A stretch of 48,414 nucleotides of DNA from Rubricoccus marinus (GTDB lineage Bacteria; Bacteroidota; Rhodothermia; Rhodothermales; Rubricoccaceae), in assembly GCF_002257665.1 (NCBI RefSeq), contig NZ_MQWB01000001.1, positions 1,844,167 through 1,892,580 on the forward strand. Reading direction: 5' to 3'. This document shows positions 24,504 through 32,792 of this stretch, piece after piece. Made by a program: the position numbers and the translations under genes. Within the stretch, counting starts at the first letter, position 1. The number at the start of each line of letters is the position of its first letter. Below the pieces are notes generated by a model. That model was given only the letters and a program-made list of their open reading frames with translations, searched no databases and was not told where the DNA came from.

Positions 24504-25556
24504 ATGCCCAGACCCGTAGACGACCGCCGCGCCGAGGCGGAGCGCTTCGACTTCCGCCGAATCCACGAGCGCCTGCGATTCGGGACGGCGTCGGACCGCT
24601 ACGCAGGCTGGATCGACACCATCTACCCGCGCGACGTGTGGGCCGGCGAGGTGACGACGCGGAGCAAAAAGGTCGGCGGGCAGACCTTTCAGGAGCGGCT
24701 GCTGCCGATCAAATCGGTGACGGACTACTTCGAGCACTTCAACGTGCTGGAGCTGGACTTCCTCTACTACCGCCCGCTGCTCAAGCCCGATGGGCGGCCG
24801 GAGAACAACCTGTTCATCCTCCAGCAGTACGTGGACGCGTCGCCTGCGAACGCTCGGTTTGTGGTCAAGGCGCCGCGCGAGTTCGTCTCGCGAGTTCTAC
24901 CGCGCCGCGTGGACGGCCGCATGACGTTCGTGGAGAACGAGCGCTACCTGGACGCCAGAGGCTTCACCCATCAGTTCGTGGCGCCTCTGGCGGACGCGCT
25001 AGGCGTCAAGCTTGCAGGCATCTTGGTGGAGCAGGAGTACATCCGGCAGCGCGATGCCCCCTCGCCAGAGGCCTACATCGGCGACTGGGATGAGTTTTTC
25101 CGCGACGTGCCCGGGGACGTCGCATACCACCTGGAGGTGCGCTCCGAGCACATGCTCACGCCCGGCTTCGCGGCGTGGATGGCGAGCCGGAAGATTGGGC
25201 GCGTGTTCAGCCATTGGACGTGGCTGCCGTCCCTCAAAACGCAGTGGGAGCTGGCCGACGAGCAGTTCACGTCGGGCGCGGACGAAGCCGTGGTGCGGCT
25301 GCTCAACCCCATCGACATGAAGCACAACGAGGCCTTTGCGCTGGCCTACCCGTTCGACAAGCCGGTCCCGGCGCTCTCGCAAACGCAAGAGGCCCGTCGC
25401 ATGATCGACGAGACAACGGCGCTCGCATACCAGGCGGCCTCACGCGGCGTCACGCTCAACGTGATCGCGAACAACCGCGCGTGGGGCAGCTCGCCGCACC
25501 TCGCCCAGGCCGTCGCGAACCGGTTCTTGGATTTCGCGGACCGCAAGGGCGAATAG
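24504..25556 (+). CDS. DUF72 family protein
   Basis: The 350-residue protein fits DUF72 (YecE-like), a TIM-barrel-like family of unknown function. Visible landmarks are LRFGTASDRYAGWIDTIYP near 24-42, FNVLELDFLYYRPLL near 81-95, FVVKAPREFVSR near 119-130, and YHLEVRSEHMLTPGF near 209-223. The last portion has LNVIANNRAWGSSPHLAQAVA, where the family usually ends with an N-N-x-x-x-G-x-A-x-x-N-A motif; NNRAWG...LAQAVANRF fits. It is longer than typical bacterial members (about 250-300). ATG 24504 is chosen; an in-frame GTG at 24417 would add 29 residues with no conserved feature. Convergent with the HhH gene across a motif terminator. Confidence 0.83.
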   Translation: MPRPVDDRRAEAERFDFRRIHERLRFGTASDRYAGWIDTIYPRDVWAGEVTTRSKKVGGQTFQERLLPIKSVTDYFEHFNVLELDFLYYRPLLKPDGRPENNLFILQQYVDASPANARFVVKAPREFVSRVLPRRVDGRMTFVENERYLDARGFTHQFVAPLADALGVKLAGILVEQEYIRQRDAPSPEAYIGDWDEFFRDVPGDVAYHLEVRSEHMLTPGFAAWMASRKIGRVFSHWTWLPSLKTQWELADEQFTSGADEAVVRLLNPIDMKHNEAFALAYPFDKPVPALSQTQEARRMIDETTALAYQAASRGVTLNVIANNRAWGSSPHLAQAVANRFLDFADRKGE

Positions 25557-25590
25557 AAAAGCCTCTGGCGACACGGAGGACGCCAGAGGC
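25556..25590 (-). terminator. Terminator for the minus-strand HhH gene, made of a motif pair
   Basis: GCCTCTGGCG (25561-25570) and CGCCAGAGGC (25581-25590) form a 10-bp stem with a 10-nt loop. On the minus strand the hairpin is followed by TTTTC. It lies between convergent genes and starts 5 bp after the DUF72 stop. Confidence 0.75.
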
Positions 25591-25613
25591 TGGGCAGAAC
25601 CCGCGAGTGCCGG

Positions 25614-26282
25614 CTAGGCGGCGGCCGGCGGGAACAGGGTATAGATCGTCGCGAGCGGAGCCGTCTCCGGCACAGCGGTCTCGTCCGAGGCGTCGGCCTC
25701 TGGCGTTGGCAGGTCGTCCTCGCGGCGGCGGATGGACGACAGGCGAGCCATCTGGCGGCGCACCCGGCGTTCGCGGCGTCGTGCGGACTTGTTCAGGATG
25801 GAGTTGAGCTGGAGCCGGATCGCTTCGAGGCGGCGCGGGCCGAAGCCGGCGATCTCGGCGAGCCGGCCGTCGTGCGACGCCCGCTCCAGCGAGGTCAGCG
25901 AGCGGATGCCCGCCTCCACGAGGCTGCGCGCGAGGGACTCGCCAATGCCCGGAACGGTCATCAGCAACGCGGCCGGGTCGTCAGACGCTAGAAGCCGGTC
26001 GCGCAAGCCCACGCGGCCTCGTTCGATGTAGTCCGCGAGGTGGCTCGCGAGGTTCACGCCGATGCCGGGTAGCTCGGTCAGCGCGTCGCGACCGCCGGTG
26101 CCGTAAATCTCGACGACCGGTGTGTCCAGGTCTCGCAGCATCGCTGCCGCCTGGAGGTACGCTTGGACGCGGTAGGGATTCGGCTCGCCCGAGCGCGTGA
26201 GCAGCTCGGCCATTTGCCCGAGGATGTCCGCCAGCTCGACGTTGGTGGGCCCGATAGAGGGCCGTGGGAGCGCGTGCAGCAT
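25614..26282 (-). CDS. Stand-alone helix-hairpin-helix protein resembling the N-terminus of PolX
   Basis: The 222-residue protein (ATG 26280-26282; an upstream GTG at 26327 is less likely) has NVELADILGQMAELLTRSGE near 14-33, then NPYRVQAYLQAAAMLRDLD, exactly the layout of the HHH_8 domain that opens DNA polymerase beta/X proteins. Three HhH motifs follow: LTELPGIGVNLASHL, LMTVPGIGESLARSLVE and LAEIAGFGPRRLEAIR. The polymerase palm and PHP phosphoesterase domains of PolX are absent. Instead comes a very basic segment (ARRRERRVRRQMARL) and an acidic, low-complexity tail ending in a YTLFPPAAA peptide. It should bind DNA non-specifically. Whether it is a trimmed PolX or its own family cannot be told here. 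Confidence 0.75.
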   Translation of the reverse strand: MLHALPRPSIGPTNVELADILGQMAELLTRSGEPNPYRVQAYLQAAAMLRDLDTPVVEIYGTGGRDALTELPGIGVNLASHLADYIERGRVGLRDRLLASDDPAALLMTVPGIGESLARSLVEAGIRSLTSLERASHDGRLAEIAGFGPRRLEAIRLQLNSILNKSARRRERRVRRQMARLSSIRRREDDLPTPEADASDETAVPETAPLATIYTLFPPAAA

Positions 26283-26361
26283 GTTTCTAGATGTTGATTG
26301 CCTCAAGATCGCGCACAGCGATGCCACCTGAATGTCACACCTTCGGCCCTAAAATATGCAT

Positions 26362-26379
26362 CGCCAGAGGCCTCTGGCG
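26362..26379. repeat. 18-bp motif palindrome upstream of the HhH gene
   Basis: CGCCAGAGGCCTCTGGCG, two overlapping copies, between the yceH-like stop (26388) and the HhH start. It could terminate yceH-like transcription. An A+T-rich stretch (CTAAAATATGCA) adjoins it and might hold the HhH gene promoter; both roles are inferred. Confidence 0.55.
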
Positions 26380-26387
26380 CAGGCCTG

Positions 26388-27029
26388 CTAGTCTGCTCCC
26401 AACGCTTCTTTCAGAGCAGCCAGATCGCCCTGGAGGGTTTCCACGAGCGCCTCCAGCGTGGCGACGCGTTCGGCGAGCGTGGAGACCGGCTCCGCTGCGT
26501 CCCCTTCGGCCTCTGGCGCCAGAGGCGCCACGTCGCCTAAAAGGGTGTGGGTGTAGCGCTCAGCGCTCTGCCCCGGCTGACGTGGCAGCTTTGCCACGAG
26601 AGGCTCGTCGCGCTCCGAGAGCATCCAGAGCGCTTCCTCCGCCTCGTCTACACTCGTCATCTCCGCCATGCGGCCCACGCGCGTGCGGATCTCGCCAGGC
26701 GTTTGCGGTCCGCGCAGCATGAGCACCGCCAGTACGGCGAGCTCGCGGCGCGAGAGGCCCAGCGCGATGTCCATCGAGTGCCGCAATTTGGAGACGCGAT
26801 GCCCCGCGCCAGAGGCGACGCCAGCGAGTTTACGCCGCTTGACGCGCTCGACGGCTCCCGAGACCTCGCGCTCGGTTACGTCCATGACGGGATCGCGCGA
26901 GGAGCGTTGGTTGCACGCCGCGATCAGCGCGTTCGTCGTCAGCGGGTACGAATCGGGTGTCGCGAGGGACTTTTCGATCAGCGCGCCCAACACGCGGGTC
27001 TCGATGGCGTCGAGTGTAGGAATCGGCAT
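26388..27029 (-). CDS. YceH/DUF480 family winged-helix protein
   Basis: The 213-residue protein fits DUF480 (YceH, UPF0502). It begins TLDAIETRVLGALIEKSLATPDSYPLTTNAL, which is the family signature, followed by RDPVMDVTEREV and LSRRELAVLAVLMLRGPQTPGEIR near 115-138. These make two tandem winged-helix units. The C-terminal part has a motif-encoded linker (LAPEAEGDA; palindrome 26509-26526) and a short coiled-coil (TLAERVATLEALVETLQGDLAALKEAL). Function is not established; a transcriptional or DNA-binding role is presumed. ATG at 27029 is chosen as it matches the family start; an earlier frame start adds 25 unrelated residues. Confidence 0.87.
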   Translation of the reverse strand: MPIPTLDAIETRVLGALIEKSLATPDSYPLTTNALIAACNQRSSRDPVMDVTEREVSGAVERVKRRKLAGVASGAGHRVSKLRHSMDIALGLSRRELAVLAVLMLRGPQTPGEIRTRVGRMAEMTSVDEAEEALWMLSERDEPLVAKLPRQPGQSAERYTHTLLGDVAPLAPEAEGDAAEPVSTLAERVATLEALVETLQGDLAALKEALGAD

Positions 27030-27131
27030 GGAGGTGCGGCCAGAAGGACGGCGGAAGTTGCACGCCTCTGGCGTCCGAGGCAAGGTGCTCCCCGGCGCCC
27101 ACACGCATCCCGCCAGAGGCCATCGCGGCCG

Positions 27132-27851
27132 CTACTCCCTGCCGGCGAGCACGCGGAGTTCGGCCTCGATGGGCCGCGCGAAGTCCTCGCCCCAGGCTGG
27201 AGGCGGCGCGGCAGTAAACCGCCGGCGGTCCTTCTGCGTGGGGTGGTCCAGCGCGAGGTGCGCGGCGTGGAGCGCGATGCTGTGGCCGTCGCCGAGCGGG
27301 ACAGGCGCGGCATAGCGGAGGTCGCCCACTATAGGGTGCCCGATTCCGCCCAGTTGCACGCGGACCTGGTGCGGCCTCCCCGTCTCCAGCACGACGCGGA
27401 CAAGCGTCCGCCCCCGCACGGTTGCGAGCGCGCGCCATTCCAAGACGGCCTTTTTCGCGCCAGAGGTGGTCGAGGAGACGCGCTTAACACGGGTGCCCGT
27501 CTCGGTGTCGTGCGTCTTGAAAAGCCAGTCCTCCAACCGTCCGCTCCCCTCCAGCTTGCCTTCCACGAGCGCGAGGTAGACCTTCTCGACGGACCTCTTG
27601 CGGAACTGCTCGGTGAGGCGGCTCGCGGCTTTGCTCGTCCGCGCGAGGACCATCACGCCAGAGGCCGGGCGGTCCAACCGTTGCACCAAGCCGACGAACA
27701 CGTTTCCAGGCTTGTTGAACTCGCGCTTGAGGAACGCTTTGGCCCAGTTGGCCACGTCGCGGTCGCCCGTGGAATCGCCCTGGGAAAGCATCCCGGCGGG
27801 CTTGGCAACCACCAAGAGGTGGTTGTCCAAAAACAGAATCTCGGGCGTCAT
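27132..27851 (-). CDS. RluA-family pseudouridine synthase
   Basis: The 239-residue protein isomerises uridine to pseudouridine in rRNA or tRNA. ILFLDNHLLVVAKPAGMLSQ at 5-24 and the catalytic loop QRLDRPASGVMVLAR near 57-71 (Asp in RLDR) are RluA-type; the first His of the usual HRLDR is Gln here. KVYLALVEG near 91-99, GRPHQVRVQL near 164-173 and HAAHLALDHP near 205 match the remaining conserved blocks. No S4 domain precedes it, so it is the short RluA/C subtype; its exact RNA target is not deducible. It sits between two motif copies upstream and two downstream (27064, 27111, 27860, 27887). Confidence 0.92.
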   Translation of the reverse strand: MTPEILFLDNHLLVVAKPAGMLSQGDSTGDRDVANWAKAFLKREFNKPGNVFVGLVQRLDRPASGVMVLARTSKAASRLTEQFRKRSVEKVYLALVEGKLEGSGRLEDWLFKTHDTETGTRVKRVSSTTSGAKKAVLEWRALATVRGRTLVRVVLETGRPHQVRVQLGGIGHPIVGDLRYAAPVPLGDGHSIALHAAHLALDHPTQKDRRRFTAAPPPAWGEDFARPIEAELRVLAGRE

Positions 27852-27900
27852 GCGGAGGGCGCCAGAGGCGCGGAATACGGCAGGAGGCCTCTGGCGTCTC

Positions 27901-29691
27901 TCACGCCGCTACCATCGCGTCCGGCTCATCCACAGGCTTGCCGACAAAGCGGAGCACGAGGTACAGCACCAGCGCGCCGATCGGCAGGACGGCCCACCAG
28001 GGCGCTCCAAAGCCGGCCGGGATCGTGCCCAGGAAGAGCGCCACGGCGCCAACGGTCAGCGCGTACGGGATCTGAGTCCGCACGTGGTCGATGTGGTCGC
28101 ACTGGCTCGCGAGGCTGGATAGAATCGTCGTGTCCGAGATCGGCGAGCAGTGGTCGCCCCAGACGGCACCGGCGAGAACGGCGCTTACGGCGCTGTAGAT
28201 GATATGGTGGTACTCCGCGTTGGTATGCAGGCCGTCGGCGGCGAGCACGTTCCACGCCAGAGGCACCACGAGCGGCATGAGGATGCCCATCGCGCCCCAG
28301 CTGGAGCCGGTCGCGAAGGCGGTGGCAGCGGCCAGGATGAACACGAGCGCGGGCACGAGGCCCGGAATGAGGCGGTCCGAGAGCAGGTCTTTCAAGAACT
28401 CGCCGGTGCCCAGCGCTTCGTTGACGCCCGAGAGCGCCCAGGCCAGCGTCAGGATCATGAGCGCGAACAGCATGGTCCGCATGCCAGCCATCAGGGACTC
28501 CACGGCCTCGTCAATGGTCACGATGCGCTGCCCCACGTACATCGTGATGGCCGTGACAACGGCGGCGAGGGATGCCCACATCATGGCTTTGTAGGAGTCC
28601 GCGGCACCGATCACGTCTTGGATGCTCGCGTCCGGGCCTTCGGAGGCGCGGCCTGTGATCCAAAGCCCCACGAGCACGCCAACGACGAGCACACCAATCG
28701 GTAGAAACGCGTTGATCAGGCGGTACGGCGTGCCCTCTTTGGGCTCCAGCAGGTGCGCGTCGGCCTCAGCTGCGCCGACGTTCGCGCCCGGGCGCGCGAG
28801 TTGCCCTGTTGTACGGGCGCGGCGCTCGGCCTTCAGCATCGGTCCGAAGTCCCGCTTCATGCCCGCGACCAGGAAGACGAAGAGCAGCGCCAGAAGCGGG
28901 TAGAACGAGTACCCGATGGAGTTCAGGAAGACGGAGTACGCCGACTCGTCGTAGTCCGGGATCTGCGCGATGGCCTCGCCGATGTAGCCCACCTCGGTCC
29001 CGATCCATGTCGTTACGAGCGCGATGCAGGCAACGGGCGCTGCCGTCGAGTCCACGATGTAGGCCAGCTTCTCGCGCGAGATCCGCAGCGTGTCCGTGAT
29101 CGGCCGCATCGTGCCGCCAACGATCAGCGTGTTGGCGTAGTCGTCGAAAAAGATCGTGATGCCCAACAGCGCCGTCGCGAGCTGTCCCCGCCCGGCCGAC
29201 TTCGCCCACTTGGTGACCAGGTGCACGATTGCCTGCGTGCCACCGCCCTTCTGGATCAACCCGACGAGCCCGCCGATAAGCAGCGAGAACAGGATGATCG
29301 CGGCGTGCCCCTCGTCCGTGATCGCGCTCAGGATGTAGGTCTGGATCGCTTCAAAGAATCCGGTGAACCAGCCCATCGCCGGGTCGCCAGAGGCGATCCA
29401 CGCGCCCACCCACACGCCGAGGAACAGCGCCACAATCACCTGCCGGAACGCCAGCGCGGCTCCGATGGCGAGGACGGCCGGGAGCAGTGACCACCAGCCC
29501 GCGTTGGGCGTGGGCGCCTCTGGCGGCGCTTCCTGGAGCACGACGGGCGCATCGCCCGCTGCGAGGGAATCCGCAACCGGCGCCAGAGCCTCTGGCGCGG
29601 CGGAGTCCTGCGCGATGGCGACGCCCGCGAAGGCGATAAGCACCAGCGCAAGGATGGCGTACTTGGACGGGACGACGCGGCTCAACTTCAT
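27901..29691 (-). CDS. nhaC: NhaC-family sodium:proton antiporter with N-terminal signal peptide
   Basis: The 596-residue transporter of the NhaC family (Na+/H+ antiporter, some members malate/lactate exchangers) has about 12 core helices. IQKGGGTQAIVHLVTKWAKS near 165-184, ITIFFDDYANTLIVGGTMRP near 198-217 and SPISDTTILSSLASQCDHIDHV near 516-537 are diagnostic. It starts with a signal peptide ending in VAIAQ (about residue 28), then a Pro/Ala/Glu linker of about 40 residues partly encoded by motif copies (29516, 29588), before the first core helix. The same arrangement occurs in nhaD. Its ATG overlaps the upp stop in an ATGA (29688-29691), so the two are likely translationally coupled. Confidence 0.9.
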   Translation of the reverse strand: MKLSRVVPSKYAILALVLIAFAGVAIAQDSAAPEALAPVADSLAAGDAPVVLQEAPPEAPTPNAGWWSLLPAVLAIGAALAFRQVIVALFLGVWVGAWIASGDPAMGWFTGFFEAIQTYILSAITDEGHAAIILFSLLIGGLVGLIQKGGGTQAIVHLVTKWAKSAGRGQLATALLGITIFFDDYANTLIVGGTMRPITDTLRISREKLAYIVDSTAAPVACIALVTTWIGTEVGYIGEAIAQIPDYDESAYSVFLNSIGYSFYPLLALLFVFLVAGMKRDFGPMLKAERRARTTGQLARPGANVGAAEADAHLLEPKEGTPYRLINAFLPIGVLVVGVLVGLWITGRASEGPDASIQDVIGAADSYKAMMWASLAAVVTAITMYVGQRIVTIDEAVESLMAGMRTMLFALMILTLAWALSGVNEALGTGEFLKDLLSDRLIPGLVPALVFILAAATAFATGSSWGAMGILMPLVVPLAWNVLAADGLHTNAEYHHIIYSAVSAVLAGAVWGDHCSPISDTTILSSLASQCDHIDHVRTQIPYALTVGAVALFLGTIPAGFGAPWWAVLPIGALVLYLVLRFVGKPVDEPDAMVAA

Positions 29692-30308
29692 GGGTGCGTT
29701 CCGAAGATGCGGTCGCCAGCGTCGCCCAGGCCGGGCCGGATGTACGCCTTGTCGTCCAGTTCGCGGTCCAGTGCCGCCGTGACGATGTCGACGTCCGGGT
29801 GGAACTCGTGGAGGCGCTCTACGCCCTCGGGCGCTGCAACGAGGCAGACAAACGTGAGGTGATCCGCGCCCCGTTGCTTAAGGTGGCTCAGCGCGCCAGC
29901 GGCCGAGCCGCCGGTCGCTAGCATCGGGTCCACGACGAACACGCGCGCACCCCGGACAGGCGGGATGTTGGAGTAGTAGTCGACCGGGCGGTGTGTGGTC
30001 TCGTCGCGGTACATGCCGAGATGGCCTACGCGCGCTTCGGGCACAAAGCGGACGAACCCGTCCACGAGGCCCAGTCCTGCTCGCAGCACGGGCACTACTA
30101 CCACCTCTTGCGCAAGCTTGACGCCGTCAGTCTCCTCCAGCGGGGTCTGGACTGTCTGCTTCTCCGTCGGGATGGTCCGAAGCGCCTCGTAGGCCAGAAT
30201 GGCCGCGGCATCGTTGAGGACGGCGCGGAACTCGCCGTGCGGCGTGGTCTTGTCTCGCAGCGTGGTGACGGCGCGGGCGAGAAGCGGGTGATCGACGACT
30301 GTCAGCAT
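29688..30308 (-). CDS. upp: Uracil phosphoribosyltransferase
   Basis: Upp converts uracil plus PRPP to UMP in pyrimidine salvage. The 206-residue protein has LAQEVVVVPVLRAGLGLVDG near 65-84, RDETTHRPVDYYSNIP near 101-116 and the PRPP-binding loop VVDPMLATGGSAAGAL near 125-140. The uracil-binding C-terminus is near YIRPGLGDAGDRIFGT at 187-202. Length is standard. The stop shares four bases (ATGA) with the start of the nhaC gene, which is an unexpected partner. It contains no perfect motif copy, while its upstream spacer holds three. Confidence 0.96.
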   Translation of the reverse strand: MLTVVDHPLLARAVTTLRDKTTPHGEFRAVLNDAAAILAYEALRTIPTEKQTVQTPLEETDGVKLAQEVVVVPVLRAGLGLVDGFVRFVPEARVGHLGMYRDETTHRPVDYYSNIPPVRGARVFVVDPMLATGGSAAGALSHLKQRGADHLTFVCLVAAPEGVERLHEFHPDVDIVTAALDRELDDKAYIRPGLGDAGDRIFGTHP

Positions 30309-30344
30309 GGGGTGGCCGGGGCCTCTGGCGAAAGCGAACGCGGG

Positions 30345-30386
30345 AAAACAAGCGCCTCTGGCGCCACGCGGGCGCCAGAGGCGGAG
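30345..30386 (-). terminator. Terminator for the AGCS symporter, motif pair with T-rich tail
   Basis: CGCCTCTGGCGCC (30353-30365) and GGCGCCAGAGGCG (30371-30383) form a 13-bp stem with a 5-nt loop. On the minus strand the hairpin is 7 bp after the AGCS stop and runs into CTTGTTTTC. It is a good intrinsic terminator built of two motif copies. Confidence 0.85.
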
Positions 30387-30389
30387 GGG

Positions 30390-32120
30390 CTAGATGCGGC
30401 CTTCAGCCTTGGCCCGCTTGTGATCCTCCTCGTTCTGCTCCCACGGCTTCCGTTCGAAGTACGAGTCCGTCAGCTTGACGAGCGTGCCGGAGAGCAGGAT
30501 GAGCGCGATCACGTTCGGGATCGTCACGAGCGAGAGCGCGACGTCGCCGAGGTCCCAGATCGTCGTCGAGGCCAGGATGGCGCCGATAAAGTGCATGACC
30601 ACAAAGACGGCCTTAAAGGGCAGGATCGCCTTGGGGCCGAACAGGTAGTTCGCACAGCGGTCGCCGTAGTAGCTCCACGAGATGCTTGTCGAGACCGCGA
30701 AGAGCACGACGCTCAGCAGCACGATCCACTTGCCGAAGCCGCCCATGCCGATGGGCGCCAGGCCCATCTCGAACCCGAGCGTGGTCAGCGGGGCCACGCT
30801 ACGCGCGGTGTTGCCGTACAGGAGGTCGACCTCGTCGCCGCCAGAGGCCATCGCGACCAGACCACCAGAGCCCTGCTCAATGCGGCCCTCGAACGGGACG
30901 GTTTGCGCCTCGTCCAGGAAGAGCGTGTCGATCGGGAGGTCGTAGCGCGAGAGGGCGGCGCCCTGCTCGTTCTGCGAGATGCCGCCTTCGTAGACCAGCG
31001 GGAACGCGCCCCCGTAGGAGCCATAGCGCACGAGGTTGCCCGCGTCGTCGAGTTCGGGCGCGAGCACGTTGACGTTCGCGCCGCCTGCCTCGAACGATGC
31101 CGGGGCCTTGGTCTCAAACGCGCCGGTCGTGACGAGCACGAGGCCCGTCATGGTGCAGATCACGATGGTGTCGATAAACGGCTCCAGGAGCGCCACGACG
31201 CCTTCGGAAACGGGCTCGTCGGTTTTGGCCGCCGAGTGCGCGATGGGCGCTGAGCCTTGTCCGGCCTCGTTGGAGAACAGGCCGCGCTGCACGCCGAACT
31301 GCATCGTCAGGAGGAACACGCCGATACCCGCGCCGGCGACGCCAGAGGTCGGGTTGAACGCCTCGGAGAAGATGGTCCCGAACGCGGCGGGGATCGATCC
31401 GAAGTTGAGGATCAGGATGGTCACCGCGCCCAACACGTAGAAGCCCGCCATGACCGGCGCGACGATCGAGGTCACCTTACCGATGCGGCTGATGCCGCCG
31501 ACGATGACGACGCCGACGATGCTCGCCGTGACAAGGCCCGTGATGACCTGGTCGATGCCGAACGAGTCGTAGAGCTGCGTCGCGATGGTGTTGGCCTGCA
31601 CCGCGTTGCCGGTCATAAACGAAGTGATCATGAGCGCGAACGCGAAGAACATGGCCACAGGCTTCCAGTTTTTGCCCAGGCCGCGCTCGATGTAGTACAT
31701 CGGGCCGCCAGAAACCGAGCCTTCCCAGGCCTTGCCGTCCTCGTCCACGCGCACGTCGCGGTACTGCTGCGCGAGGGTCACCTCGGCGTACTTCGTCGCC
31801 ATGCCGAGCAAGGCGGTCACCCACATCCAGAACAAAGCGCCGGGTCCTCCGATGTGGATCGCGAGCGCCACGCCGGCGATGTTTCCGACGCCGACCGTCG
31901 CGGAAAGCGCCGTGGTGAGCGCCTGGAAGTGGCTCACGTCTCCGGGCTCGTCCGGATCGTCGTAGCGGCCTGTGGCTACCGCGAATCCGTGGCCGAGGCG
32001 ACGGAACTGGATGAATCCGAGCCGGATCGTCAGGTAGAGGCCCGTACCCAGGAGGAGGATGACGAGAGGCCAGGCAAGAAAATTGCCGACGGCACCGACG
32101 ATGGTTTCAAACAGCTCCAT
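30390..32120 (-). CDS. AGCS family sodium:alanine/glycine symporter
   Basis: The 576-residue membrane protein takes up alanine or glycine with sodium. GTGLYLTIRLGFIQFRRL near 25-42, TTALSATVGVGNIAGVALAIH near 68-88, FWMWVTALLGMATKYAEVTL near 96-115 and GGPMYYIERGL near 139-149 are AGCS signatures; NEAGQGSAPIAHSAAKTDEP near 280-299 is the substrate-site block. Between helices, about residues 330-445, lies a long hydrophilic insert (about 110 aa) with one motif copy, as seen in some Bacteroidota members. The N-terminus lacks a separate signal peptide. It is probably a single-gene unit: 72 bp upstream to a divergent direction none; downstream a motif terminator. Confidence 0.92.
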   Translation of the reverse strand: MELFETIVGAVGNFLAWPLVILLLGTGLYLTIRLGFIQFRRLGHGFAVATGRYDDPDEPGDVSHFQALTTALSATVGVGNIAGVALAIHIGGPGALFWMWVTALLGMATKYAEVTLAQQYRDVRVDEDGKAWEGSVSGGPMYYIERGLGKNWKPVAMFFAFALMITSFMTGNAVQANTIATQLYDSFGIDQVITGLVTASIVGVVIVGGISRIGKVTSIVAPVMAGFYVLGAVTILILNFGSIPAAFGTIFSEAFNPTSGVAGAGIGVFLLTMQFGVQRGLFSNEAGQGSAPIAHSAAKTDEPVSEGVVALLEPFIDTIVICTMTGLVLVTTGAFETKAPASFEAGGANVNVLAPELDDAGNLVRYGSYGGAFPLVYEGGISQNEQGAALSRYDLPIDTLFLDEAQTVPFEGRIEQGSGGLVAMASGGDEVDLLYGNTARSVAPLTTLGFEMGLAPIGMGGFGKWIVLLSVVLFAVSTSISWSYYGDRCANYLFGPKAILPFKAVFVVMHFIGAILASTTIWDLGDVALSLVTIPNVIALILLSGTLVKLTDSYFERKPWEQNEEDHKRAKAEGRI

Positions 32121-32192
32121 GCGAGGGATGGGGTTAAGGGGAGGTGAACAGGCGAGGCGTGAAGATAACCGCCGCTACAACGCGCGCAGAGG

Positions 32193-32792
32193 TCACTCCA
32201 AGCGAGCGAGCCTCTGGCGGGCCTCGGCGGCACGGGCGGAGTCAAGATCTGAGCGTGCCAGGAGCCATTCCAGGTCCTCTCGTGCCCCGGCGGTATCCCC
32301 CACCATCACGCGAGCTATGCTCCGGTCCGTCCTGTGGGCGATGCTTTCCGGCGCGAGGGTGACGGCCTGGTCCAGATCCGTGAGCGCTCCCGCCACGTCG
32401 TTCGGGTCGAGCGAGAGGCGTGTAAATGCGCGCTGGTTGTACAGCGCGTCAACGGGGATGCTCGAGCCATCGCCAGAGGCCTCGATCGCGCGGCCCAGAT
32501 CTGCGAAAGCGTTCTCGATGTCCTCGCGGGTGGAGTCCTGCGCAAAGCGCCACCGCAGGCATCCGGATCGGACGGCGTACGCGTCCGGGCGCGGCGAGGC
32601 CTGAATGAGGGAATCCAGTTGGAGGATGATCGCATCCACGTTTCCACTCAGGCATGCCGCGCTGGCGTCGCTCACGAGATCGCCAGAGGCGTCGGGTGCG
32701 GGCGCTGCGGGTTCGGGCGAGCACGCCGCCCACGCGAAGGCAAGCGGGAGCACGAGGCCTCTGGCGCCAGAGGCGAAGGTGCGGACGGTCAT
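32193..32792 (-). CDS. Small TPR-like lipoprotein overlapping the ftsE stop
   Basis: The 199-residue product starts with a lipoprotein signal (Cys24 in FAWAAC). Its DNA starts with a motif palindrome (32757-32774) that encodes FASGARGL in the n-region of the signal peptide. The mature part has helical pairs of TPR type (DAIILQLDSLIQASPRPDAYAV, DIENAFADLGRAIE, ALYNQRAFTRLSL, GALTDLDQAVTLAP, REDLEWLLARSD), suggesting a protein-interaction scaffold at the inner leaflet of the outer membrane. ATG overlaps the ftsE stop in ATGA (32789-32792). It is likely coexpressed with the ATPase. The name is unknown. Confidence 0.75.
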   Translation of the reverse strand: MTVRTFASGARGLVLPLAFAWAACSPEPAAPAPDASGDLVSDASAACLSGNVDAIILQLDSLIQASPRPDAYAVRSGCLRWRFAQDSTREDIENAFADLGRAIEASGDGSSIPVDALYNQRAFTRLSLDPNDVAGALTDLDQAVTLAPESIAHRTDRSIARVMVGDTAGAREDLEWLLARSDLDSARAAEARQRLARLE

